NCBI RefSeq assembly: GCF_000941055.1
Contig: NZ_CP007202.1
Span: forward strand, 3,165,001-3,229,000
DNA: 64,000 nt
Source: Siansivirga zeaxanthinifaciens CC-SAMT-1
GTDB taxonomy: Bacteria; Bacteroidota; Bacteroidia; Flavobacteriales; Flavobacteriaceae
Direction: 5' to 3'
The notes under the pieces are model-generated. The model searched no databases, was not told where the DNA came from, and was given only the letters and a program-made list of their open reading frames with translations. Both the position numbers and the translations under genes were made by a program. This document shows positions 34,185 through 43,500 of the stretch, piece after piece (within the stretch, counting starts at the first letter, position 1; each line of letters begins with the position of its first letter).

Positions 34185-34189
34185 CTTTG
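34182..34189 (+). promoter_or_regulatory. -7 element before the pRiA4b-ORF3-like gene
   Basis: TAACTTTG, exact TAnnTTTG, 19 bases before the ATG at 34209; overlaps the end of ctaA. Confidence 0.5.
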
Positions 34190-34208
34190 TGCTTTTATTA
34201 AACAAATT

Positions 34209-34724
34209 ATGATTTACAGATTTAGAGTTATCCTTGATAACGATGTTGAAGATGATGTGTTTCGCGATTTAGAAATTCGTGAAACCGATACCCTTGAAGA
34301 TTTACATAATATCATCACCCAATCGTTTGGTTTTGATGGCACCGAAATGGCATCGTTTTATTTAAGCGATAGCCAATGGAATCAAGGTGAAGAAATATCT
34401 TTATTTGATTTAAGCGAGGATGCATCGGCGCGTTTAATGGAAGAAACAAGCATTAATGATGTTGTTCATGAAATGCAACCGCGTTTAATTTATGTTTACG
34501 ACTTTTTAAGTATGTGGACCTTCTTTGTTGAATTAGCTGAAATTGTTGAAGAATCTGGCGATGTAGACTACCCTAACCTCATGTTTGTACATGGGCAAAT
34601 ACCAGATGTCCCTCCCGAAAAAGTTTTTGAAGCCGACGACGATTTTGATGATTTCGATGCGTTTGAAGATGGTCTAGATCTTGATGATTACGACAGTTTA
34701 GATTTCGACGAAAACTGGAATTAA
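34209..34724 (+). CDS. pRiA4b ORF-3-like protein
   Basis: 171 residues. The N-terminal half (MIYRFRVILDNDVEDDVFRDLEI, LEDLHNIITQSFGFDGTEMASFYLSDSQW) matches the plasmid pRiA4b ORF-3 family; the C terminus is a run of acidic residues (about 140-171, mostly Asp). The related fold also appears in IS1096 passenger proteins, but no transposon is here, so a mobile origin is not supported. Function unknown. Confidence 0.82.
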   Translation: MIYRFRVILDNDVEDDVFRDLEIRETDTLEDLHNIITQSFGFDGTEMASFYLSDSQWNQGEEISLFDLSEDASARLMEETSINDVVHEMQPRLIYVYDFLSMWTFFVELAEIVEESGDVDYPNLMFVHGQIPDVPPEKVFEADDDFDDFDAFEDGLDLDDYDSLDFDENWN

Positions 34725-34732
34725 AATCCAAT

Positions 34733-35794
34733 TTATCGCATTTTTAAGGGATTTATATTTTCGTAATTGTGAGTTAAAAAAACAAGCGATTGCTTTAATA
34801 TATCTCCCATAGATTTACATTTTAAAAACACCTCATCTGAAGTATATTGATAAATAGTTCCTTTTAATAAATCAATATTTTCGGGTTTAGATATGACATC
34901 TTCCATCATACAATCTAAAAGTTTGTCTATTCTACCGTGAAAACTTTTTAATCGTTTTACAAGAATAGAACGCTCCTCAATTTTATATTGATCGATGGAT
35001 AGTTTTTGAAAAGTTTCAGAAACCAATTCTACCATTTTTAAATTCTCTTTAAAAAACTGTGGTCTATAAATATTTAACTTGCCTTCGTAAGATTGTTGAT
35101 CGAAATCAATCGCTCGAATTTTATAAACCACATGATCAAAATCGTGTGTTGGTACAATAACGTAATTATACGAACGCATATCGCCCAAAAGTCTAATCAT
35201 GCAGCGTTCGTTAAATTTCACAAACTCTTTTGCGATTTGAGATTTTTCGGTTTTATCGCATTTTGGAAGAAAGTTTTTTATAAACTCATCACCCGGAATA
35301 CCTGCTATGTGTTCTTCTATTAAGGTATCTTCATATACCAGAAAATTCAAATTATAGGGCGATAACATATGTTCTAATTCCAACCCGTAAACTCTGGAAG
35401 CATCGGCACGTTTAATATAAAAATAGGTGTAATTATCGTTTAAAATGTTTCTAACCTTAATTCGAAAGGGCTTAGAATTTCCAAAGGTGCAATAATCAAT
35501 AGCATCGACACTTAAAAAAGGTATGGTGTTTTCATTACCATCGGAGTGTAAAATGGTGTAAACCTTTTTTAAAGACAAATCAATTTCAGCACGATCGAAT
35601 TCGTTATAATAAACACGAATCCACAAAGTATCGTTATCATCTTTATCATAAACAACTATCGACCCTTGAAACCGCAGCAAATCATCGTAAAAAATAGGCA
35701 ATTTAATATTTCTATTATATCGTGTTAAATAGCCATTTAATTTAGATGAAATGGGGTATGAAGGTTTTTTTTTTGAAATAATTAAGTCGTTCAT
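34733..35794 (-). CDS. Large conserved-looking protein of unknown function
   Basis: 353 residues, no signal peptide or membrane helix, charged throughout. Segments that may help a search: YDDLLRFQGSIVVYDKDDNDTLW, DYCTFGNSKPFRIKV, NERCMIRLLGDMRSYNYVIV, YKIRAIDFDQQSYEGKLNIY. The order R-x-L-G-D-M-R-S-x-N ... AIDFDQQ loosely resembles the catalytic loop and metal-binding motif of kinase-like or HipA-like folds. That is speculation. It converges on the pRiA4b-like gene 8 bases away and is divergent from the ABC exporter genes. Confidence 0.6.
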   Translation of the reverse strand: MNDLIISKKKPSYPISSKLNGYLTRYNRNIKLPIFYDDLLRFQGSIVVYDKDDNDTLWIRVYYNEFDRAEIDLSLKKVYTILHSDGNENTIPFLSVDAIDYCTFGNSKPFRIKVRNILNDNYTYFYIKRADASRVYGLELEHMLSPYNLNFLVYEDTLIEEHIAGIPGDEFIKNFLPKCDKTEKSQIAKEFVKFNERCMIRLLGDMRSYNYVIVPTHDFDHVVYKIRAIDFDQQSYEGKLNIYRPQFFKENLKMVELVSETFQKLSIDQYKIEERSILVKRLKSFHGRIDKLLDCMMEDVISKPENIDLLKGTIYQYTSDEVFLKCKSMGDILKQSLVFLTHNYENINPLKMR

Positions 35795-35950
35795 AAGTAA
35801 AGTGTGTTACTCAAAAATAAGGTTTTTAGAAATAAATTAGTAGTAATGCTACTAATTAACAGACCTTAAAATACATATATTTTTTATAAGCTGTAACAAT
35901 CTGAGGCCTTCTTCGTCATATATTTATAAAAAACCAAAAAACCGCATCAT

Positions 35951-36847
35951 TTGGAACCGATACTAACCATAAGCAATCTTACTAAAAAGTTTGGATATTT
36001 AACAGCAGTAAAAGATTTATCATTCACAATTAATAAAGGCAATGTTTACGGAATTTTAGGTCCTAATGGCAGCGGAAAATCGACCACTTTAGGTATTGTT
36101 TTAAATGTGGTTAATAAAACCAGTGGCGATTTTAAATGGTTCGATGGCCATACCTCAACACACGATGCTTTGAAAAAAGTTGGTGCCATTATAGAGCGTC
36201 CAAATTTCTATCCCTACATGACGGCCGAACAAAACTTAAAATTAGTTTGCAATATTAAAGGGGTGCCTTTTAATAAAATTGAAGAAAAACTTGAAATAGT
36301 CGGACTTTTAGAACGTAAAACTAGTAAGTTTAGCACCTATTCGTTAGGTATGAAACAACGTTTAGCCATTGCCTCTGCCCTTTTAAACGATCCTGAAATA
36401 TTAATTTTAGACGAGCCCACAAATGGTTTAGATCCGCAAGGAATTCATCAAATTCGTGAAATTATAAAACAAATTGCATCCCAAGGCACGACCATTTTAT
36501 TGGCTTCACATTTATTAGATGAAGTTGAAAAAGTATGTTCGCATGTAGTGGTTCTTCGTAAAGGTGAAAAATTATATTCTGGTAGAGTTGACGAAATGAT
36601 TTCTAGTCATGGTTTTTTCGAACTCAAATCCAATCAGCAAGAGCAACTTATTCAATTTTTAGAAAACCATCCCAATATTTCTAATATTAAGATTAACAAC
36701 CAGTTAGTTACGGCTTTTTTAAACACCCCTGTAAGCTCAGAAGATTTTAATAGAGAATTGTTTAAAAACAACATTATTCTAACACATTTAGTGCAACGTA
36801 AAGAGAGTTTAGAAGAACAATTTTTACAATTAACAGACAAAAACTAA
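35951..36847 (+). CDS. ABC transporter ATP-binding protein
   Basis: 298 residues. Walker A GPNGSGKST, signature YSLGMKQRLAIA, Walker B ILILDEPTNGLDP and the switch His in LLASHLLDE. Subfamily resembles antibiotic/lipid exporters paired with ABC-2 permeases. No ATG is available; TTG at 35951 gives a normal N terminus (MEPILTISNLTKKFG). The permease gene begins 19 bases after the stop. Confidence 0.92.
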   Translation: MEPILTISNLTKKFGYLTAVKDLSFTINKGNVYGILGPNGSGKSTTLGIVLNVVNKTSGDFKWFDGHTSTHDALKKVGAIIERPNFYPYMTAEQNLKLVCNIKGVPFNKIEEKLEIVGLLERKTSKFSTYSLGMKQRLAIASALLNDPEILILDEPTNGLDPQGIHQIREIIKQIASQGTTILLASHLLDEVEKVCSHVVVLRKGEKLYSGRVDEMISSHGFFELKSNQQEQLIQFLENHPNISNIKINNQLVTAFLNTPVSSEDFNRELFKNNIILTHLVQRKESLEEQFLQLTDKN

Positions 36848-36866
36848 CCCCACCAAAACCTAGATA

Positions 36867-37691
36867 ATGTTACGATTACTAAACCTAGAATTACAAAAAT
36901 TATTACTTAACAGAACAAGTAAGGTTCTTATTTTTATATCATTTATATTACCTTTTTTTATCATTCTATTATCGTCTTTAAAGATTAACGTTTTTGGCTT
37001 TTTTACTTTAGAATTGGGTGAATTAGGTATATTTAACTTCCCGATTATATGGCATTTAACAACGTTTTTTGCCTCCCAATTTAAATTTTTCTTTGCCATA
37101 GTTGTGGTTAGTATGATTGGTAACGAGTATAGCAACAAAACCATAAAACAAAACTTAATTGATGGTTTAAGCAAAAAGGAATTTATTCTTTCTAAATTTT
37201 ATGCTATTGTTTTCTTTTCGTTAATATCAACCGTTTTAATTGGACTCCTATCTATTTGTATTGGCTTGTACTATTCTAGTTATAATGAGTTTAATATTAT
37301 AATTAGGGAAACAAATTTTTTACTGGCCTATTTAGTAAAATTAATAGGATTTTTTAGTTTGTGTTTATTATTTGGTATGCTAGCAAAACGATCGGCTTTT
37401 GCGCTGGCTTTTATTTTTGTGCTTTATATTTTAGAGTGGATTTTTTTCGGATTATTAACATGGAAAATTAACATGGAAACGGCTGAGAAAATTCAGAATT
37501 TCTTTCCTTTAAAATCTATGTACAAACTCATCGACCAACCCTTTCAACGTATTGCTATGACTAAATTTCCAGACAAAAACGACTTAATTTACGATTATGC
37601 TGTGCATTGGCATGAAATTTTGATTGTTTTAGTTTGGACGACTATTTTCATCTTTTTATCATACAAGTTGTTAAAAAAGCGTGATTTATAA
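36867..37691 (+). CDS. ABC-2-type permease
   Basis: 274 residues with six predicted membrane helices (first VLIFISFILPFFIILLSSL, last EILIVLVWTTIFIFLSYKLL). Partner of the ATPase just upstream; substrate unknown. Only 24 bases separate its stop from the first giant T9SS-B gene, so read-through into that gene is possible. Confidence 0.85.
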   Translation: MLRLLNLELQKLLLNRTSKVLIFISFILPFFIILLSSLKINVFGFFTLELGELGIFNFPIIWHLTTFFASQFKFFFAIVVVSMIGNEYSNKTIKQNLIDGLSKKEFILSKFYAIVFFSLISTVLIGLLSICIGLYYSSYNEFNIIIRETNFLLAYLVKLIGFFSLCLLFGMLAKRSAFALAFIFVLYILEWIFFGLLTWKINMETAEKIQNFFPLKSMYKLIDQPFQRIAMTKFPDKNDLIYDYAVHWHEILIVLVWTTIFIFLSYKLLKKRDL

Positions 37692-37715
37692 TATCTTTTA
37701 ATAGCTTTGCTATTA

Positions 37716-40430
37716 ATGATAAGAAAAGCCACATTATTACTGTTTTTTGCTTGTTTTAGCATGCTTTGTTTTTCCCAAAACGAAGCCTCTAATTGGTTTT
37801 TTGGAGAAAATGCAGGTATAAAATTCAATCTTATTAACGGTACTATATCTAATTCTACTGCTGGAAGAATTAATACCATAGAGGGTTGTGCTTCAATTTC
37901 CGATGGTAATGGCAACCTTTTATTTTATACAGACGGAACAACTGTTTACAACAGTGCACACAACGTAATGCAAAATGGTAATTTTTTGTTGGGTGATGCC
38001 TCGAGTACGCAATCTGCAATTGTAGTTCCTAAACCTGGAGATGCTAATATCTATTATGTTTTTACTGTGGGATCGAATAGAAATCCTACAGGTTTAAATT
38101 ATTCTACCATCGATATATCGCAAAATGGTGGTCTTGGTGCTGTTATAAGTAAAAACAATAATCTGTTATCTAATAGTTCCGAAAAAGTAACAGCTGTACT
38201 AAAGGACTGTATAACAAAATCTATTTGGGTGGTAACATTTGCTTCTTTAGATGGTTTCTCAAATGATTTTAATACGTTTCATGCTTTTGAAGTTAGTGAT
38301 ACTGGAGTGAGCAACACATCAGTTAAATCTAGTTTTGGTGCTATAATTCGAGAGGCGCGTGGTTATTTAAAATTATCTCCAGACGGCACTAAAGTTGCTT
38401 GCGCAAATGCCAGAGAAGGCTTATATATTTATGATTTTGATAGCAGTACTGGAAAAGTAAGTAACCAGAAGAGACTTTCTATAAACTCCAATAGAGGTGG
38501 CATTCATCCATACGGTGTCGAATTTTCACCAAACAGTGAGTTACTTTATATTCATGCTTCCAATGATTTTTTCGATAACCAGAACACCAATCTTCAAAAT
38601 AATCCAGATCAGCATTTCTCTACTTTAGTACAATTCAATTTAAAAGCTACCGATGTTCAATCCTCTCAAATAATTATTGATGATAGGCAATTATATAGAG
38701 GTGGCTTACAGTTAGGCCCAGACGGAAAAATTTACAGAACTTTAAGCATCACCTATAACCAAGGCTCACCCTATCTTGGAGTTATTGAAAATCCAGATGC
38801 CTTAGGATTAAGCTGTAATTATAGACACAACGCTGTTAATTTATCGCCAAATAATTCTACGCAAGGCCTTCCTCCTTTTATTGCTTCATTTTTTAATACG
38901 CAAATTGATATTATAAAAAACGGAAAAAGTAATAGCAGTCTTGCTTTATGTGAAGGCGATATATACAATTTAACATCGATAAATTTACCCGGTGCAACCT
39001 ACTCTTGGACAAAAGATAATGTGCCTTTACCAGATACCACATACGATCTTAAAATAAATGAAAGAGGTCATTATCAAGTATATATAAATCCCAATAACGG
39101 CGATTGCGCCATTGAAGGTCAGGCTTTTGTAGAATTTACCCCGAACCCTACAGCTAACAATCACAGCTTGTTTCAATGCGATGAAGACGGTATAAAAGAT
39201 GGTTTAACTATTTTCAATCTTCATGAAGCAGATGAAACTATTACAGGAAATGAAAGAAATATAAAAGTTTCTTATTATAAAGACTCCAACAGAACGATTC
39301 GAGTGAATGAAAATGCGTATCAAAATTCTGCTAGCAAAGAAACTTTATATGTAACCGTTGAAAATATATTAACCGGTTGTACCAGTTTTGCTGAATTAAC
39401 CATAGAAGTAAGCGTTACCGATGCTAACGATGTAATATTAAATCCAGTTTGTGATGATGATGGTATAGAAGATGGTTTTCATGTATTTAACTTAAAAGAT
39501 TCTGAAAGCGCTATGCTTTTAGGGCTCCCTTCTGGTTTAGTAGTAACGTATTACGAAACCGAAAATGAAGCCCTTTTAGAACAGAATCCCCTTAATAATA
39601 TTTACACAAACACAACACCCTATTCACAAACAATTTATGCTCGAGTAGAAAACAATAATAATTGTTATGGTATAAGTCGTATCCAACTAAGGGTAAATAA
39701 CTTACCTGATATAGAAACCGAAGCTGTAGCATATTATTGTATTAACAAGTTTCCAGAAACTATAAATTTAGATGCTGGTGTTATAAATGATTCGCCTTCA
39801 AATTACAACTATACTTGGTCCACAGGAGAAACCACTTATAACATTGCCGTTAATAATCCTGGTATATACAACGTTACCGTTACAAACGCTAATGGCTGTA
39901 GTAAAAACCGAAGCATCACTCTTGAAGCTTCAAACATTGCTACATTTGAATCGATAGATATCGTAGATGCTACCAAAAACAATACGGTTACAGTGCTACT
40001 CTCAGGCAACGGAGATTATGAATATGCCCTATTTGATAGCAATAATACCTTGTACCAACCTTACCAAAAAGAAAATATTTTTGAAAATGTTGGCCCCGGT
40101 TTTTACACAATTTCTGTAAAAGATATAAAAAACAATTGTGGTACTAGTGAAGAAAAAATTTCTGTAATAGGATTCCCTAAATACTTTACACCAAACGGCG
40201 ATGGTTATAACGATACATGGCAAGTTTATGGGGTTTCTTCCATGTTTCAACCCAATACTAAAATATTAATTTACGATCGTTATGGTAAGTTAGTTAAAGA
40301 AATCAACCCTATTGGCGAGGGTTGGAATGGTACTTCGCGTGGACAAAAACTACCTGCAGACGATTATTGGTTTGTTGTTAAGCTTCAAGATGGTAGGATT
40401 TACAAAAATCACTTTAGTTTAAAAAACTAG
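37716..40430 (+). CDS. T9SS type B cell-surface protein with beta-propeller head
   Basis: 904 residues from ATG 37716; a TTG nine bases upstream is not needed. Signal peptide ends around SMLCFS. Residues about 23-400 form a WD/propeller-like region (NWFFGENAGIKF, GNLLFYTDG, LKLSPDGTKVA, GVEFSPNSELLYI, LQLGPDGKIY). Then an Ig-like unit (about 410-480), two Cys-Asp repeat modules (from FQCDEDGIKDG at about 485 and VCDDDGIEDG at about 577), another Ig-like unit (674 on) and the C-terminal sorting domain FPKYFTPNGDGYNDTW...DRYGK...GWNGT...LPADDYWFVV (818-904). Type B domains direct export through the type IX system. First of three such genes in a row; probable surface adhesin. Confidence 0.9.
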   Translation: MIRKATLLLFFACFSMLCFSQNEASNWFFGENAGIKFNLINGTISNSTAGRINTIEGCASISDGNGNLLFYTDGTTVYNSAHNVMQNGNFLLGDASSTQSAIVVPKPGDANIYYVFTVGSNRNPTGLNYSTIDISQNGGLGAVISKNNNLLSNSSEKVTAVLKDCITKSIWVVTFASLDGFSNDFNTFHAFEVSDTGVSNTSVKSSFGAIIREARGYLKLSPDGTKVACANAREGLYIYDFDSSTGKVSNQKRLSINSNRGGIHPYGVEFSPNSELLYIHASNDFFDNQNTNLQNNPDQHFSTLVQFNLKATDVQSSQIIIDDRQLYRGGLQLGPDGKIYRTLSITYNQGSPYLGVIENPDALGLSCNYRHNAVNLSPNNSTQGLPPFIASFFNTQIDIIKNGKSNSSLALCEGDIYNLTSINLPGATYSWTKDNVPLPDTTYDLKINERGHYQVYINPNNGDCAIEGQAFVEFTPNPTANNHSLFQCDEDGIKDGLTIFNLHEADETITGNERNIKVSYYKDSNRTIRVNENAYQNSASKETLYVTVENILTGCTSFAELTIEVSVTDANDVILNPVCDDDGIEDGFHVFNLKDSESAMLLGLPSGLVVTYYETENEALLEQNPLNNIYTNTTPYSQTIYARVENNNNCYGISRIQLRVNNLPDIETEAVAYYCINKFPETINLDAGVINDSPSNYNYTWSTGETTYNIAVNNPGIYNVTVTNANGCSKNRSITLEASNIATFESIDIVDATKNNTVTVLLSGNGDYEYALFDSNNTLYQPYQKENIFENVGPGFYTISVKDIKNNCGTSEEKISVIGFPKYFTPNGDGYNDTWQVYGVSSMFQPNTKILIYDRYGKLVKEINPIGEGWNGTSRGQKLPADDYWFVVKLQDGRIYKNHFSLKN

Positions 40431-40545
40431 TTGCGTTTTTTTACGAGAACCCTTTAATCCGATTTTATTTGCATTTCATCTAAAAAAAAACTAATTTCCC
40501 CACGATTAAAAACATAGAAATTAAGTTTTTATCCCAAAATTAATC

Positions 40546-43500
40546 GTGAAAAGCAACCTACAATCTTTCGTAATTTTAACTATATTTTTATGTAGTTGCA
40601 ACTCTATTTTCTCTCAAAAAATAACCGTAGATTCTAGTTTAGGCTTACAAGAACTTATAGAAAATCATCTTATAGATGGCTGTGTTGAAGTTTCTAACAT
40701 TACTTCCTCGGTAAACGGGAGTGTCGATGGACTTTCCAGTTTTGCTTATTTTAATAGAGGAACATCAAATTTTCCTTTTGAAACTGGTATTATGCTTTCT
40801 ACAGGAAATGCAACCTCTGGAGGTAATATTGCAAACTCTAACGAATTAAGCGAAGGTAGTTCTAATTGGGGCACAGACCCAGATTTGAATGCTGTTTTAG
40901 GAATATCCAATACTTTAAATGCCACCTCTATCGAATTCGATTTTATTTCAATTTCAAATCAAATTCAGTTTAATTATATTTTAGCTTCAGAAGAATATAC
41001 AGGAACCAACCCCTGTCAATACTCCGATGGTTTCGCCTTTTTAATAAAGGAAGAAGCCAGTACCGGTCCTTACGAAAATATTGCTTTAATTCCAGGTACA
41101 AACACGCCTGTTAATACTCAAAATATAAGAAATGAAATTGTTGCAGGCACATGCCCAGCAGTTAACGAACAATATTTTGATGGTTATAATATAGGAGATA
41201 CCAATTACAACGGAAGAACAACGGTTTTAACAGCAACAAAAACCATTGTGCCTTATGTAAGGTATCATATTAAGTTAATTATTGCAGACCAAAGTGACGA
41301 AACTTTCGATTCGGCAGTATTTATACAAGGAAATAGTTTTAAAATTTTAGATTTAGGTGAAGACATCGCAACATGTTCTAATGTTGTACCCCTAAATGCC
41401 GATATTCAAAATTCGCAAGCAAGTTATGCCTGGTTTAAGGACGATGTTTTAATTAACGGAGAAACTAATGCTACTTTAAATGTTACAGAAACTGGATTAT
41501 ACCGTGTCGAAGTAACCGTGCCATTAAGCAGCTCAACATGTACAGAAATAGACGAAATAAATATTGTTTTAGATACCGAAGAAACCATCAACCCTATTTC
41601 GCCTTTTTTAATTTGTGATGATGTTAGTGGAGATGAAATAGAAGCTTTCGACCTAGCTTTGAAAGACCAAGAAATTATAAATAACATACCTGCTTCGTTT
41701 TTAAATTATACTTTTTCTTATCATTTATCTGAAGCTTTAGCAAGAAGTGGCACCGATCCTGGTGTTTCTGGTGTTATAAATAATACAAGCAACCCACAAC
41801 CAATTTTTGTTAGAATTGAAAATACCGACACAGGATGCTTAGGTTTTACTTCTTTCGATTTAACAGTAAACCCATTACCAGTTATTACCCAACCAACTAC
41901 TTTAGAAATTTGTGACAGCGATGGTAACCCTAACGGACAAACCAACATCGACTTAACTCAAAAAAATGTTGAGATAACCCAATCACAAAGCAACTTGTTG
42001 GTTTCTTATCATTATTCAGCATTAGATGCAGAATCTGGTATGAATCCCATTACTATGCCTTATCAAAACACCAATCCAACAGAAACGCTTTATGTTAGGA
42101 TATGGGATTCTCAAACAGGATGTGTTTCAACAACAACACTAGATATTAATATCACTAACAGTCCGCTTGTAAACTTCACAACTCAATATATCGATGCCTG
42201 TGATAGCGACAAAAACGGAGAGGCTTTTTTCGATTTAACCTCGGTACTTAGTGACATTATTGGAAGCACCACCAATGTTACGCCAACATTTCATGAAACA
42301 CGATCAGATGCAGAAAATGGTTCCAACCCGATAGTTAACACGACTAATTATCAATTTACCAATGGAAACCCCGAACCTGGCTCTACAACTGTTTATGCTC
42401 GAATAGAAGATAATTCTACAGGTTGTGCCTCGGTGGTTGCTGTAGAACTTCACACCAATTTACTGGTTACTGGAACCAACAATATTGAAGCTGCTTACTG
42501 TGAAGAAGAAAACAACAACGGGTTTATGGATATAATTCTTAGTGAAGTAGAACTTTTTATCGCTAATGGTATACCAGATGTTGTTGTTACATTTTATGAC
42601 AGTCAAAACGATTTAGATAATAACAATAACCCAATAGACAAATCACAACCTTATCAATTAGATGTCACTACACCTAAAACACTTTATATTTTAATAGAAA
42701 GAAATGGATGTGCTGAGCCTTTTGAGTACATTTTAAGGGTGAATCCAATAATAACATTTAAACCCATTAATCCTTTACCCTATTGCGATACCGACCAAGA
42801 TGGTATCGTGGATGTTGATTTACAATCATTCGATAACGAAATTACCAACGGAAATTCTAGTTTTAATGTCACCTACTATCAAACCGAAAATGATGCCAGA
42901 ACAAATGGCCCAATGCTTCCGCCTTTATACAGTGTAAACCAAAATGCTACCGTATGGGCATTAATAGCAAATCCAGCAAATGGTTGTAGGTCGGTAAATA
43001 GTTTCGATATAGAAATAAAAACACCACCAGTTGCAACGGCACCTGCCACTATTGTAGCATGTAATAATACCGGTGTTTTAAATATAAGGTTGGAAGATGT
43101 AATTGATGAAATTGTAACGAACAGAACAGGTTTAACAATCGATTTTTATAGCTCGTTTGCAGATGCAGATGCGGCAATAAATCCATTAAATAAAAACACG
43201 TTTGATGCCGTTACGGAAACATTGTATGTTCGAGTTGATGATGGCGAATGTCCAAACATTTTGCCTTTCGATATTATTGTAAACACCATACCTGTAATAC
43301 CTAACATTAGTTCATTTCAGCTTTGTGAAAACGACAACAACCAAAAAGAAGATTTTATTTTCGCAGATAAAGATGCCGACATTATAAATGGCCAAGCAGG
43401 AAAAACTGTTTATTATTTTGAAAATGAAATGGATGCTCTTAACGGCAACACCACTAATGCCATCGACAAAAATAATCCTTACACCAACATTTCCAGCCCT

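Noticed and set aside
34209-34724. Transposon passenger gene because of similarity to IS1096/pRiA4b proteins
   Set aside because: No transposase, inverted repeats or base-composition change around it; the family is widespread in chromosomes.
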